NCBI RefSeq assembly: GCF_030622045.1
Contig: NZ_CP130886.1
Span: 7,076,001 to 7,140,000, forward strand
Direction of reading: 5' to 3'
From: Planctellipticum variicoloris
Lineage (GTDB): Bacteria; Planctomycetota; Planctomycetia; Planctomycetales; Planctomycetaceae
DNA length: 64,000 nt
Shown in pieces: positions 19,470-28,481 of this stretch (its first letter is position 1; each line of letters starts with the position of its first letter). A program made the position numbers and the translations under genes. The notes beneath the pieces were generated by a model. It was given only the letters and a program-made list of their open reading frames with translations, was not told the origin of the DNA and ran no database searches.

Positions 19470-21195
19470 GATAGTCGTCGTACTCGATTCCCAGGCTGGA
19501 CAGTACCACCAGCAGGCCCTGACGGACGGCGGCGAACTGCTCGCGGTCGCCCGCAGCCATGGCGGCTTCGAAGGCGGTGAGCGTTTCTTCGAGGGTTTGC
19601 CGTTCCATGGGCGGCACTTCGCCGATGATTCGCTCGACGAACAGCAGCAGCCGCTGATTTTTCACGTCGTCGCGGGGATAGAACTTGACGGCTCGCAGGC
19701 GTTCGACGGCGGCGGCCACTTCCGCTTCGCTCATGTGGCGGGCGTGGTTGGTGAGGACCGTCACGAATCGCCGGCCGGTCTCCGGAATGTAGGCTTCAAC
19801 CTCCAGAATGCCGTTCAGATCGTACGTGAACCGGACGCCGATCTGTTGACCGGGGGGGCCGGCGGGGATGCCGGTGACTTTGAGCTCGCCGAGCTTCAGG
19901 TTGTCCTTCACGCGGCGGCTTTCTCCCTGATAGATCTGCAGCAGGATTTCCGTCTGACTGGCGGTCATCGTTCCGAAGAACTCTTCGCGGGAGACGGGAA
20001 TTGTGGTGTTGCGATGGATGATGGGCGTGTAATAGCCGTCCATCGTCTGATGCGCGAACTGCTTCGCCGTCTCGATTCCCAGAGTGAACGGGCAGACGTC
20101 GGTCATGACCATGTCGTCGACCGCCGCATCGTCGGCGATGAGGGCCGCCTGGACGGCTGCGCCGAGTCCGACGACTTCGTCGGGGTTGAAGGTGCAGAGG
20201 GGCTCGCGTCCGAAGAGTTCGCGGACCGTTTCGCGGACGATCGGCATCCGCGTGGCGCCGCCGACCAGAATCACATCGTCGACTTCGTCGGGGCCGGTCC
20301 CCGCATCCCGGAGCGCCTTGCCGATCGGTTTGCGCAAGCGCTCAACCAGTTCGCCGGAGACCTTTGCGAACGCCTCCCGGCTGACTTTGATGCGTTTGGC
20401 GTCCTCGCGAAGCTCACCGTTCTCTTCTGGAACGCGGACGACGGCCAGTTCCTCGGTGAGAAACGCCCGCTTGGCGCGTTCGCATTCTTCGCGCAGCCGC
20501 GCAACCAGCAGTGGAGTTTTGTGTTCGGCGGTTTCCAGCGCCATCCCGAGTTGCTTGAGGACGGTGGCGACCAGGCGGTCGGTGAAGTCTTCGCCTCCCA
20601 GGAAGCTTTCGCCGGCGGTGGAAATGATTTCCAGCGTCCCTTCGAAGATCTGCATCAGCGTCACGTCGAACGTGCCGCCGCCGAGGTCGATGATGATGAG
20701 CTTCTTGTCGGCGTCGCGGTCGTGGAAGCCGTAGGTGAGGGCGGCCGCGGTCGGCTCGTTGATGATCCGGCGGACTTTGAGCCCGGCGAGTTCGCCGGCG
20801 TGTTTGGTGGCTTTGCGCTGGAAGTCGTTGAAGTAGGCCGGGACGGTGATGACCGCTTCGGTGACCGGGCCGCCCAGAGCGGCTTCGGCGTCTTCGCGGA
20901 GCGAGCGGAGGACGAGGCTGGAGAGTTCCGGCGCGGAGAAGGTTTTGCCGGCCAGCGAGACGTTGCGATTGGTGCCCATCAACCGCTTGAACGCCGAGGC
21001 GCAGCGATCGGGGCTGGTGACGCGCAGTTCTTTCGCGGGAGCGCCGACGACGACCTGACCGTCCTGGAGAATGCCGACGACGGACGGCGTGAGAACGTCG
21101 CCGTGCGCGTTGCGGATCAGCTCGGGCTGACCGTTGCGAAACACGGCGCAGAGGGAGTTGGTCGTTCCCAGATCGATGCCGACAACATATTCCAC
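19444..21195 (-). CDS. Hsp70/DnaK paralogue
   Basis: 583 residues from a GTG at 21195, chosen because the product then opens directly with the phosphate-1 motif ([10 protein letters not shown]) and GAGGG lies upstream; the longer frame to 21444 adds unrelated sequence. Phosphate-2 ([13 protein letters not shown]), the adenosine motif ([12 protein letters not shown]) and the connect-like segment are present, then a beta substrate-binding domain. It is shorter than housekeeping DnaK (about 630-640) because the C-terminal lid is reduced. ATP-dependent folding of a dedicated client set is likely. It is first in a cluster with a membrane protein and a J-like protein. Confidence 0.92.
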   Translation of the reverse strand: MEYVVGIDLGTTNSLCAVFRNGQPELIRNAHGDVLTPSVVGILQDGQVVVGAPAKELRVTSPDRCASAFKRLMGTNRNVSLAGKTFSAPELSSLVLRSLREDAEAALGGPVTEAVITVPAYFNDFQRKATKHAGELAGLKVRRIINEPTAAALTYGFHDRDADKKLIIIDLGGGTFDVTLMQIFEGTLEIISTAGESFLGGEDFTDRLVATVLKQLGMALETAEHKTPLLVARLREECERAKRAFLTEELAVVRVPEENGELREDAKRIKVSREAFAKVSGELVERLRKPIGKALRDAGTGPDEVDDVILVGGATRMPIVRETVRELFGREPLCTFNPDEVVGLGAAVQAALIADDAAVDDMVMTDVCPFTLGIETAKQFAHQTMDGYYTPIIHRNTTIPVSREEFFGTMTASQTEILLQIYQGESRRVKDNLKLGELKVTGIPAGPPGQQIGVRFTYDLNGILEVEAYIPETGRRFVTVLTNHARHMSEAEVAAAVERLRAVKFYPRDDVKNQRLLLFVERIIGEVPPMERQTLEETLTAFEAAMAAGDREQFAAVRQGLLVVLSSLGIEYDDYREQPDAEN

Positions 21196-21494
21196 GACCG
21201 ACAGGCCCTCGGACGGTGACAGCCGCTGCCGCAGCTTGGGGAAGTACGCCACTGGTCGACAGGATACCAGTTCGCCCCGGCGGTTCGCAAAGGGCGTTCG
21301 CGGGTGAGGAGCCGAATCCGTCGCCTGGAAGCCCGCCAACGGAGAATCGCGACCGGGCGATTGAGTCCCGATCGTCGCACCGGCTACACTTCGTTGCCGG
21401 ACCGCGGTGCGGGGGCTGGCCAAAACTCGTATTGCCGTAATCATTTCCGGGTTGGTCGCCAGTCGGTCGTCCGTTGCTTGAGAGTTCAGTCCCG

Positions 21495-22298
21495 ATGCCT
21501 GCCCCGGAACCGAGTCCCGCCGCCAGTCCGGAGCATGCCCCGTGGATTCGGGCGGCGGATGTCGGCATCGCGTTCGCCGGCCAGCCCGCGCTGCGAAACG
21601 TCACCTGCGAAATTCGCCGTGGTGAGTTCGTGTCGATTCTTGGCCCGTCGGGGTGCGGCAAGTCGACGTTTCTGCGGATGCTCGCCGGGCTGATCGCGCC
21701 CGGTGCGGGGACGCTGACCGTGGCGGGTGCGAGTCCGGCGGAGGCCCGGCGGTCGCTGGTCCGGGCGGCGTTCGTGTTTCAAGATCCGACGCTGCTGCCG
21801 TGGCGGACTGTCGCCGAGAACATTCGGTTGCCGCTGGAACTGCAGGGGCTGCCGGCCGGCGAGGTCGCCCCGCGGATTGAGGCCAGCCTGGCGCTGATCG
21901 GACTGAAGGCTGAAGACGCCGAGAAGCGTCCTCGCAAATTGTCGGGGGGGATGCGGATGCGGGTCAGTCTGGCGCGGGCGCTGGTGACGCAGCCGGACCT
22001 GCTGCTGCTCGATGAACCGTTCGCCGCACTGGACGACATCCTGCGGCAGCAGCTCAACGAGGATCTGGTGCGATTGTGGCGCAGTGCAGGCTGGACCGGC
22101 GTATTCGTCACACATAACGTGGCGGAAGCGGTTTTCCTGAGTCAGCGGGTAGTGATCATGACGACCCGTCCCGGGACCATTGCTCACGAGGTCCAGGTTC
22201 CGTTCGCATATCCCCGGACGCCGGATCTGCGGGGTGAACCGGAGTTCGCCCGGCTGACAGCGGATGTCAGCGCCCGCTTGCGGGAGGCGGCCCGATGA
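21495..22298 (+). CDS. ABC transporter ATP-binding protein (SsuB/TauB/NMT1-type importer)
   Basis: About 267 residues from the ATG at 21495 (a TTG seven codons upstream is possible). Walker [11 protein letters not shown]-loop [10 protein letters not shown], signature [15 protein letters not shown], Walker [14 protein letters not shown] and H-loop [10 protein letters not shown] are all in place, in the order and with the spacing of nitrate/sulfonate/taurine/thiamine-precursor importers. The permease gene overlaps its stop codon (ATGA), and a lipoprotein substrate-binding gene follows. Confidence 0.93.
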   Translation: MPAPEPSPAASPEHAPWIRAADVGIAFAGQPALRNVTCEIRRGEFVSILGPSGCGKSTFLRMLAGLIAPGAGTLTVAGASPAEARRSLVRAAFVFQDPTLLPWRTVAENIRLPLELQGLPAGEVAPRIEASLALIGLKAEDAEKRPRKLSGGMRMRVSLARALVTQPDLLLLDEPFAALDDILRQQLNEDLVRLWRSAGWTGVFVTHNVAEAVFLSQRVVIMTTRPGTIAHEVQVPFAYPRTPDLRGEPEFARLTADVSARLREAAR

Positions 22299-23092
22299 CG
22301 CGTTTGACAAACTGGCTGGTGCAGACCGCACTGCCTCCGCTGGTGTTGTTTGCACTGGTGCTGCTCGCCTGGCAGGGGATCGTCACCTGGTTCGAGATCA
22401 AGCCGTTCCTGCTGCCTGGACCACTGGGGGTGGCGGCGACGATTCGCGACTCTGCCGGCCGGCTGACGCAGGCGTTGCTGTTTACGGGGGCCGCGGCACT
22501 ATGCGGGTTCGGGCTCAGCCTGCTGGTGGGGACGCTGGTGGCGTTTGCGTTTTCGCAATCGCGGATTCTGCGAACCAGCGGGTATCCGTATGCGATTTTT
22601 CTGCAGACGGTTCCGGTGGTCGCCGTGGCGCCGCTGATCGTGCTCTGGCTGGGTTATGGGTTTCAGAGCGTGGTGGTCGTGGCCTTCATTCTGAGCCTGT
22701 TTCCGATCATCACGAACGCGACTGCGGGGCTGCTGACGATCGATCCGGACCTGGTGGATCTGTTTCGGCTGAATAACGCCAGCCGCTGGCAGGTCCTCTG
22801 GAAGCTGCGGTTTCCGAATGCGGTTCCGGCGATCTGCGTCGGGGCCAAGACCTCAAGCGGGCTGGCTGTCGTCGGGGCGATCGTGGGGGAGTTCTTCGCC
22901 GGCTATGGTACGAAGCAGTTCGGGCTGGGGTATCTGATCCGGGCTGCAACCGACGGCTTTCAGTCCGATGCACTCTTCGCCGCCGTGCTGATGTCGACGC
23001 TGCTGGGGATCGCAATCTTTGGCGTCGTCACGCTGACGGGGGCCGCGATCCTCGCTCGCTGGTATGATGGTCCGGTTGAACATCGCCGGTAG
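22295..23092 (+). CDS. ABC transporter permease (SsuC/TauC/NMT1-type)
   Basis: 265 residues with about six transmembrane helices. The EAA-type loop that docks on the ATPase reads NASRWQVLWKLRFPNAVPAICVG near residue 165-185. It overlaps the ATPase gene by 4 bp. It forms the membrane channel of the importer encoded by the three-gene operon. Confidence 0.92.
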   Translation: MTRLTNWLVQTALPPLVLFALVLLAWQGIVTWFEIKPFLLPGPLGVAATIRDSAGRLTQALLFTGAAALCGFGLSLLVGTLVAFAFSQSRILRTSGYPYAIFLQTVPVVAVAPLIVLWLGYGFQSVVVVAFILSLFPIITNATAGLLTIDPDLVDLFRLNNASRWQVLWKLRFPNAVPAICVGAKTSSGLAVVGAIVGEFFAGYGTKQFGLGYLIRAATDGFQSDALFAAVLMSTLLGIAIFGVVTLTGAAILARWYDGPVEHRR

Positions 23093-23129
23093 CACAACTG
23101 ACAACCGTCTCGCAGGGAAAGCTGGCCCG

Positions 23130-24155
23130 ATGACGCTTCGAGTTCGTCTGCATTCAATGGTTCTGATCGCCGGCTGGCTGCTGCTGGCCGGTTGCAGTCG
23201 CGATGCCGGGACGCCGGTCGCCGGGCCGGGTAAGGCGAGTCCGTCGGCGGCGGAGCCGGTCGCGGTGGAGATTGCGCTGAACTGGTATCCGGAGGCGGAG
23301 CACGGCGGATTCTATGCGGCGCTGCTCAATGGCGAGTATGAGAAGGAAGGGCTGAAGGTCACGATTCGCCCGGGGGGACCGCAGGCGCCGGCGCTGCAGC
23401 AGGTGGCGACGGGGCAGGTGCAGTTCTGCGTCGATAACGCCGACAAGCTGCTGCTGGCGCGTGCGCAACAGGCGGATGTGGTGGCGGTGATGGTTCCGAT
23501 TCACGACAGTCCGCGGTGCATCCTGGTTCACGAGTCGTCCGGCATTCAGACGTTCGACGATCTGGCGAAGCGGGAAGGGCTGAAGCTGGCGATCAATACG
23601 GGGCAGCCGTTTGCGCAGTACCTGCAGAGCAAGCTGGACCTGTCGAAGGCGCAGATCGTTCCCTATCCGGGAAACGTGGTGCAGTTCGTGCTCGACGAAA
23701 ACTATGCGCAGCAGGCTTACAGTTTCAGCGAGCCGTTTGCGGCGAGCGAGAAGGGCGTGAAGTCGCGGACGCTGATGGTCTCGGAGCTGGGGTTCAATAC
23801 CTACACCAGCGCTCTGATGACTTCGCGGAAGATGCTCGAGACTCAGCCGGAACTGGTTCGCAAGGTGGTGCGGGCGTCGCTGCGGGGCTGGCAGCAGTAT
23901 CTGCAGGACCCGGGAGCTACCAATGCTCACATTCACGAGCAGAACCTGGAGATGGGGCTCGGCATCCTCGAATTCGGCGTGAACGGATTGAAGCCGCTGT
24001 GTCGAGATCCGCAGGGAAGTGCGGCGGAGTTCGGGCGCATGGACCCGCAGCGCTGGACGGAGCTCGTCCAGCAGATGGAGACCGCGGGTTCGCTGAAGGC
24101 CGGCGCCGTTGCGCCGGCGGACGCTTACACGAATGAGTTTCTGCCGGCCGAGTAG
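23130..24155 (+). CDS. ABC transporter substrate-binding lipoprotein (NMT1/THI5-like)
   Basis: 341 residues from the ATG at 23130, which places a lipoprotein signal with lipobox LLLAGC at the N-terminus. The mature part (ALNWYPEAEHGGFYAALLNG, then a VATGQVQFCVDNADKLLLAR block) is the NMT1/SsuA-like fold that captures thiamine precursors, sulfonates, taurine or similar ligands; the ligand is not deducible, though ALNWYPEAEHGGFY is reminiscent of pyrimidine-precursor binders. It completes the importer operon. Confidence 0.9.
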   Translation: MTLRVRLHSMVLIAGWLLLAGCSRDAGTPVAGPGKASPSAAEPVAVEIALNWYPEAEHGGFYAALLNGEYEKEGLKVTIRPGGPQAPALQQVATGQVQFCVDNADKLLLARAQQADVVAVMVPIHDSPRCILVHESSGIQTFDDLAKREGLKLAINTGQPFAQYLQSKLDLSKAQIVPYPGNVVQFVLDENYAQQAYSFSEPFAASEKGVKSRTLMVSELGFNTYTSALMTSRKMLETQPELVRKVVRASLRGWQQYLQDPGATNAHIHEQNLEMGLGILEFGVNGLKPLCRDPQGSAAEFGRMDPQRWTELVQQMETAGSLKAGAVAPADAYTNEFLPAE

Positions 24156-24158
24156 CCG

Positions 24159-24884
24159 CTAACCGGCGCCGTCGCGCGGGCCGATGTAGTCGCTCGCGTA
24201 GGTGTCGAGCATGATGACCTCGACGCGGTCGGCCTGCAGGCTGCGCATGTCCGTCGAGCTGTTGGGGGGCTGGTATTCGCCGCACGCGACGATGCGCACT
24301 CGCTCCGGATTCACTCCGGCCTTGCGCAGCAGTTCGTAGACTGCGTGACCGCGGGCGTACGTCAACTGCCAATTGTCCTGGAACCGACGCAAGTCGGGTT
24401 TGCCCGGAGCGCAGTGACTGCGGATTTCGATCTTGTTCGGTTTCCCTGCAACGGCGGCCACGATCTTTTCCATGGCTCGCTGGCCGGCCTCATCCAGCAC
24501 CAGGCTTCCGGTGTCGAAGAGCAAAACCGGCTCGACGGGGATCGGGACGCCTGGACGGTTCGTAAGGGTCCGGGTGTCCGGACCATCCACTGTCTGCGGC
24601 GCCTTCACGCCCCCTTTGCCGGTGGGATCGTCCTTGAAAGAGCCGAGCGTGGTGAGCTGCTCGACCATGCTGTTGAGCGGGAAATAGGGGCCGGGGGGGA
24701 CCCGCGCGCCGGCCCGGTAGCCCAGATGCTGCTGGAGCGACTCAAGCACCTGGCGGTACTTCTTGTTCGCCTTCACCTCGCTCATGGAGACGAGCATGAT
24801 GAAGAAGGTCAGCAGCAGCGACATCATGTCGCCGTAAGTCACCACCCACTCCGGTACGCCGGGGGGAGCGTCGTCGTCGGCCAT
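24159..24884 (-). CDS. MotB-like/OmpA-domain membrane protein
   Basis: 241 residues from the ATG at 24884 (GGAGG six bases upstream). A single N-terminal helix with the MotB plug signature (VPEWVVTYGDMMSLLLTFFI, including the proton-conducting Asp) is followed by a linker and a C-terminal OmpA peptidoglycan-binding domain (IEIRSHCAPG, RGHAVYELLRKAGV, QADRVEVIM). Such proteins are stators for flagella or other proton-driven machines. No MotA gene lies beside it, so its partner must be elsewhere. It is convergent with the ABC importer. Confidence 0.88.
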   Translation of the reverse strand: MADDDAPPGVPEWVVTYGDMMSLLLTFFIMLVSMSEVKANKKYRQVLESLQQHLGYRAGARVPPGPYFPLNSMVEQLTTLGSFKDDPTGKGGVKAPQTVDGPDTRTLTNRPGVPIPVEPVLLFDTGSLVLDEAGQRAMEKIVAAVAGKPNKIEIRSHCAPGKPDLRRFQDNWQLTYARGHAVYELLRKAGVNPERVRIVACGEYQPPNSSTDMRSLQADRVEVIMLDTYASDYIGPRDGAG

Positions 24885-25301
24885 CGCGTCCTCCCTGGCT
24901 GATCCGGCCCGCCGACCAGCCATTTTTTCCTGCCGACAGTGATATCGGCCGAACGGGAAGCCCGGACGACTCGACCTTCGGAAGCGGGCCGGATCGGAAT
25001 TCTTCCGAGAGAGAGCCGTCCCTGCGGTCCTTGCCGCTTACCCGGTCGGCGAGGTTTGCGCCGTCGACAGAATCGGAGAATCCATCGCGGTCGCGAGATC
25101 CTATGGCTCGATACTTCGCGACAGGCAATGTTGAAGGCCGGCTTCATCGGCGACGGCGATAGTGCCCGCCCTCCGCGGGGCTTGAGCGGCGGGCGGGCCG
25201 ACCGATCGTCGGCGGCCGGGGTAGGGTTTCACACGGGGACTGGCAGCCGTTTCACGGCGCCCCCGCTCCATCAAGACGGGCCACTTGAGGACCACGGCAC
25301 T
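24885..25301. other. Intergenic region between MotB-like and response regulator genes
   Basis: 417 bp with no supported gene. It contains a GC-rich inverted repeat near 25170-25200 (GCCCGCC and GGCGGGC arms) and presumably both divergent promoters. Frames open on both strands here lack recognisable motifs. Confidence 0.4.
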
Positions 25302-25709
25302 ATGACGCACCGCATTCTGATCTGCGACGAGCAACCGCACGTCACCCGCCTCATGTCGTTGAAGCTGTCGCACGCGGGGTACGAAGTGCATACCGCCGCC
25401 GACGGCGAAGCCGCCTGGCGCGTGATGCAGGACTGGATTCCCGATCTGGTAATCACCGATGAGAGCCTGCTCCGGCTGTCGGGTCAGGAACTGGTGGCCC
25501 GGATGCGGCAGTCGGCCGTGCTCGACCGCATTCCTGTCGTGCTTCTGTCGGCGAGTGAGATCTGCGACATCACGAATCGGGCGCGATTGGCGCAGCTTCA
25601 TGTCGCCGAGCAGGTTCACAAGCCGTTCAGCCCGCGGCAGCTCATCGAGGACGTGCAGCAGATTCTGGAGTTGGAAAACACGAATCGGCTCGAATCTGTA
25701 TCGGCGTAA
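25302..25709 (+). CDS. Single-domain response regulator (CheY-like receiver)
   Basis: 135 residues from the ATG at 25302. Acidic pocket residues appear in ICDEQ near position 8-9, the phospho-acceptor Asp in LVITDESLL near 53, a conserved Ser in VVLLSASE and Lys in VHKPFSP near 107. There is no output domain, so it probably acts by binding a partner protein. No histidine kinase is adjacent. GAGGA lies 11 bases upstream of the start. Confidence 0.9.
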   Translation: MTHRILICDEQPHVTRLMSLKLSHAGYEVHTAADGEAAWRVMQDWIPDLVITDESLLRLSGQELVARMRQSAVLDRIPVVLLSASEICDITNRARLAQLHVAEQVHKPFSPRQLIEDVQQILELENTNRLESVSA

Positions 25710-25842
25710 GCGGTGATGGGAGGCCTTCGCTGGACCGCAGGGAAGCTCCGGTCCGGGAGAGATGAAGACCGGGGCATCGCGAAGACGCTCCTGCCCCGGC
25801 CACCCAGCCAGTGGATCACTTTGATACCGCGTTTGGGAGAGC

Positions 25843-26202
25843 TCACTCGCCGGGGATGCTGTCCGCGTCCGGTGGCACAGACATTCCTGTCTGTGTTTCT
25901 GCTTCGGGCAGAGCCGCCGCCGGAGCTTCGGCGGCTGGCGGCGGGACCGGTTCGTCTTCCAGCGGCTTGCGAGGGGGCAGATCGCCGGAGCGCTTCGGTT
26001 CGGGGGCGTACCGCGACTTGGGATTGAGCGAACGGAGGACGACGCTGACTGGTTCATGAACCAGCTTCATCGTGACGCCGTCGGGGACGCAGAGGCAGCG
26101 GACCTGCACGACGTCGCCGGGGACCTTGCGTTCGGCCCCGCAGCGGGGGCAGCGCCAGGTACGGCGGACTTCGAGAGGGAGGCGGAGACCGGGGCCGCGC
26201 AT
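25843..26202 (-). CDS. Small zinc-ribbon protein with Pro/Ala-rich tail
   Basis: 119 residues. A zinc-ribbon-like pair of Cys motifs (CPRCG and CLC, residues ~18-37) is followed by a Pro/Glu/Ala-rich, probably disordered tail. No family was recognised. It lies 30 bp behind the PtuB-like nuclease gene on the same strand, so it may be co-transcribed. The 3' end of the frame contains a REP-like hairpin (25876-25895) translated in frame. Confidence 0.6.
   Translation of the reverse strand: MRGPGLRLPLEVRRTWRCPRCGAERKVPGDVVQVRCLCVPDGVTMKLVHEPVSVVLRSLNPKSRYAPEPKRSGDLPPRKPLEDEPVPPPAAEAPAAALPEAETQTGMSVPPDADSIPGE
25876..25895. repeat. REP-like palindrome inside a coding 3' end
   Basis: Arms CACAGACA and TGTCTGTG around TTCC form a perfect 8-bp stem. 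I recall this motif as a recurrent planctomycete palindrome (not checked). Here it is read in frame near the C-terminus of the zinc-ribbon protein (ETQTGMSVP). Confidence 0.75.
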
Positions 26203-26232
26203 GGGGCTGACTTCAGTGAAGAGTGGGGAATC

Positions 26233-26985
26233 TCATCCAAAGGCGGTCTTCATCATAAGAGAGAACTCGGCGTCGGGCGAGAGATCCCGCTGAAGTTCCG
26301 CTGTCAGGCGTTCGAGTTCCCGGCGTTCGTCCTCCGACAAGTCGTCGCGATGCAGAGCCAGTGAGATCGCGGACCGCAGGTTGCTCGCGATTCTCAGACG
26401 CTCTCTGCGGAGTTCGAGCAGCGGTCCGCGATTCAACCCCAGGGCCTCGATTGTTTCCCTTCCACGACGCGTCTTCCCGAAAGCGACTTCCTGACGGAAG
26501 CCGATCGACCGCGTCGGGGATTCCACGACCGGATTGACCAGCAGCGGCTTCTCTTGATTGAGATCGTCACGGTGACTGCGCGCCCGCTTTGTCGGATTCG
26601 CGAGCGGGAAGTGGTTCTTCTTGAACTGCTGGTTGCAGAGCTGGCAACTGAAGGTCAAGTTCTGCCAATCGTAGGCCAGCCAGTAGTAACCGGGCGTTTC
26701 CAGCGGATCGCCCACATGCTGCGTGAAGCCTCCTTTCGGGCGAAAGTGCTCGACGTCCCCGTAGCCGGTCGCGGTGAACTTGGATTCGCAGAACGCGCAC
26801 TTCTCGTGCTGATCGGCAATCAATGCGTTTTTCACGGCCTTCGCGCCGTAGATTGCCGAGCGAAACCTGAAATCCCGCTGACCGGCATCGTAGTCGTCCG
26901 CCAACTGCTGCGCGGCTCGTCCGCCGGGGGATTCGGGGCCATCGAGCGGCGAGGGAACGGCGGCGGACTTCCGAATCCGGATCAT
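26233..26985 (-). CDS. HNH endonuclease, PtuB/TIGR02646-like
   Basis: 250 residues. The HNH fold is visible as CAFCES (near 63), DVEHFRPKG with the first catalytic His, and CQLCNQQFKKNHFP supplying the second zinc-binding pair, Asn and His. This layout matches the nucleases paired with PtuA ATPases in Septu and in retron-associated modules. The gene overlaps the upstream ATPase gene by 4 bp. The probable role is DNA or tRNA cleavage on phage infection, released when the ATPase senses infection; this is inferred from family knowledge. Confidence 0.85.
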   Translation of the reverse strand: MIRIRKSAAVPSPLDGPESPGGRAAQQLADDYDAGQRDFRFRSAIYGAKAVKNALIADQHEKCAFCESKFTATGYGDVEHFRPKGGFTQHVGDPLETPGYYWLAYDWQNLTFSCQLCNQQFKKNHFPLANPTKRARSHRDDLNQEKPLLVNPVVESPTRSIGFRQEVAFGKTRRGRETIEALGLNRGPLLELRRERLRIASNLRSAISLALHRDDLSEDERRELERLTAELQRDLSPDAEFSLMMKTAFG

Positions 26986-28475
26986 GACCGGGGCTTTCGA
27001 GCCACCTTTTCCAGCAGGTCGACCGCCGACTGCAACCGGTCGTTCACGGCCCGCTCGGCGGAAGTCGAGCCGACCGGGAAGGCGGCCATCTTCGCTTCGA
27101 GCTCCTGCAGCTTCGACTTGTCGGCTTTCGAGAGCTTCGCCTGACTGAGCAGTCGCGTTCTTTCTTTCACGATCTCCTCGCTGGCTTCGGAGCGCAGCGG
27201 CACGTCAAACAGCTCGCTGGCGAGGATCTGGTCGGCCCGCCAGCCTTTGACTGCACCCAGATCATTGCGGATGACAACGTGATCTCCTTCGCGTTGCAGC
27301 ACGGCGACGTTGGCCTGCATCTCGGCGGCGGCCTGGACGATCAGCGGACTGTGGGCTGTGGCGATGAACTGCGTTTTCGGGAACCGCTCGCTCAGGTAGC
27401 GCATCACCTTGCGCTGCCAGGTCGGATGGAGGTGCAGATCGATCTCGTCGACGAGGCAGACGGCGGGCTCGGCGAGCGGCTCCGGGCTGTCGGGATAGGC
27501 CTCGAACATGCGGGCGGCGAAGTCGACGACCCAGGTAATGAGAGACTGGTAGCCGTAACCGAGCTGGCGGAGCTCGACTTCGCCATAGGGGGTGGCGAAG
27601 AGGACACGGGGGTTCTTGTGTCGCTCGTCGGGATCGGAAATCCGGATGTCGGCCACTTCTCCGTCTGGAAACAACTGCAGGAGTGTCGCGCGGACCGCAT
27701 CGAGACGTTGCTTGAGCTGTTTCGAAATTGGCGACGTTTTGGCGGCGGCGTAGTCCGCTCGCAGCAGCCACTCCTCGGCATTCACGAGATCGGCGGAGTC
27801 GTCGAAGAGATGGTCAGTGAAGTTCAATGCGTGGCGAATGCCATTCGCTAACTCGGCTCGCCCCAGTCTTCTCCAAGCTCCGTATCCGAAGACTCGCGGC
27901 TCTGGAATCAACCCCGTTGGGCTCTGGAAACCAAGTCGGTTCATCACCTCCAGGCGGTCATCGGAATAGACAGGAAAGTCATCGACCGTAGAAACGACGA
28001 CCCCATATTTACCTCTACTTGACGACGACTGAAATGCAAGCTCGACGCTTCCTGATTCAATTGTGGAATGCTGATCATAGTTGAGACGCGATCCTTCGAA
28101 GATCATATCCAAGCAACGCGACTTTCCGTTTAGAAACACCACTGCCGGCAGCGGTGCTCTCTCATCATCATTGATCTCGATGACGCAGTTCGCTGGATCA
28201 TTGATCGCGTAAAGTCGCTCCGTAGCTTCTTTCAATCCCCCAATCATCTGCAACAGCGTCGACTTCCCAGTCCCGTTGTTCCCGAGGATGATTGTCCACG
28301 GAGCCCACGTTCCGTCTGGCTTGCTCAGATTGAGCTTCTGAGTCTCCGCGCCAAAGCAGCGGATGTTTGAAACTTCGAGCGACAGGAAGTAGGCGTGGTC
28401 CGTGGGCGGTCGATGCGCGCCGTTCTTCCCGGCGAGTTTGGACGGCGTCGATTTTCGGGCTGCTTTCTTCGCCAC
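26982..28475 (-). CDS. SMC-like AAA ATPase, PtuA-like (Septu-type pair)
   Basis: 497 residues from a GTG at 28475. Walker A LGNNGTGKST lies near residue 65, a middle helical region follows, then GYGYQSLITWV (signature-like), Walker B CLVDEIDLHLHPTW near 330 and the H-loop ATAHSPLIVQ. The C-terminus is a charged coiled-coil-like segment. Paired by a 4-bp overlap with the HNH gene, it matches the PtuA/PtuB defence architecture. It starts only 6 bp after the stop codon of a PQQ beta-propeller gene, so it may lack its own promoter. Confidence is high for the ATPase and moderate for the Septu assignment. Confidence 0.83.
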   Translation of the reverse strand: MAKKAARKSTPSKLAGKNGAHRPPTDHAYFLSLEVSNIRCFGAETQKLNLSKPDGTWAPWTIILGNNGTGKSTLLQMIGGLKEATERLYAINDPANCVIEINDDERAPLPAVVFLNGKSRCLDMIFEGSRLNYDQHSTIESGSVELAFQSSSSRGKYGVVVSTVDDFPVYSDDRLEVMNRLGFQSPTGLIPEPRVFGYGAWRRLGRAELANGIRHALNFTDHLFDDSADLVNAEEWLLRADYAAAKTSPISKQLKQRLDAVRATLLQLFPDGEVADIRISDPDERHKNPRVLFATPYGEVELRQLGYGYQSLITWVVDFAARMFEAYPDSPEPLAEPAVCLVDEIDLHLHPTWQRKVMRYLSERFPKTQFIATAHSPLIVQAAAEMQANVAVLQREGDHVVIRNDLGAVKGWRADQILASELFDVPLRSEASEEIVKERTRLLSQAKLSKADKSKLQELEAKMAAFPVGSTSAERAVNDRLQSAVDLLEKVARKPRS

Positions 28476-28481
28476 GGCTGC

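Noticed and set aside
19462-21219. 585-codon plus-strand frame
   Set aside because: Antisense to the DnaK paralogue, which has every Hsp70 motif. The frame is a codon-bias shadow.
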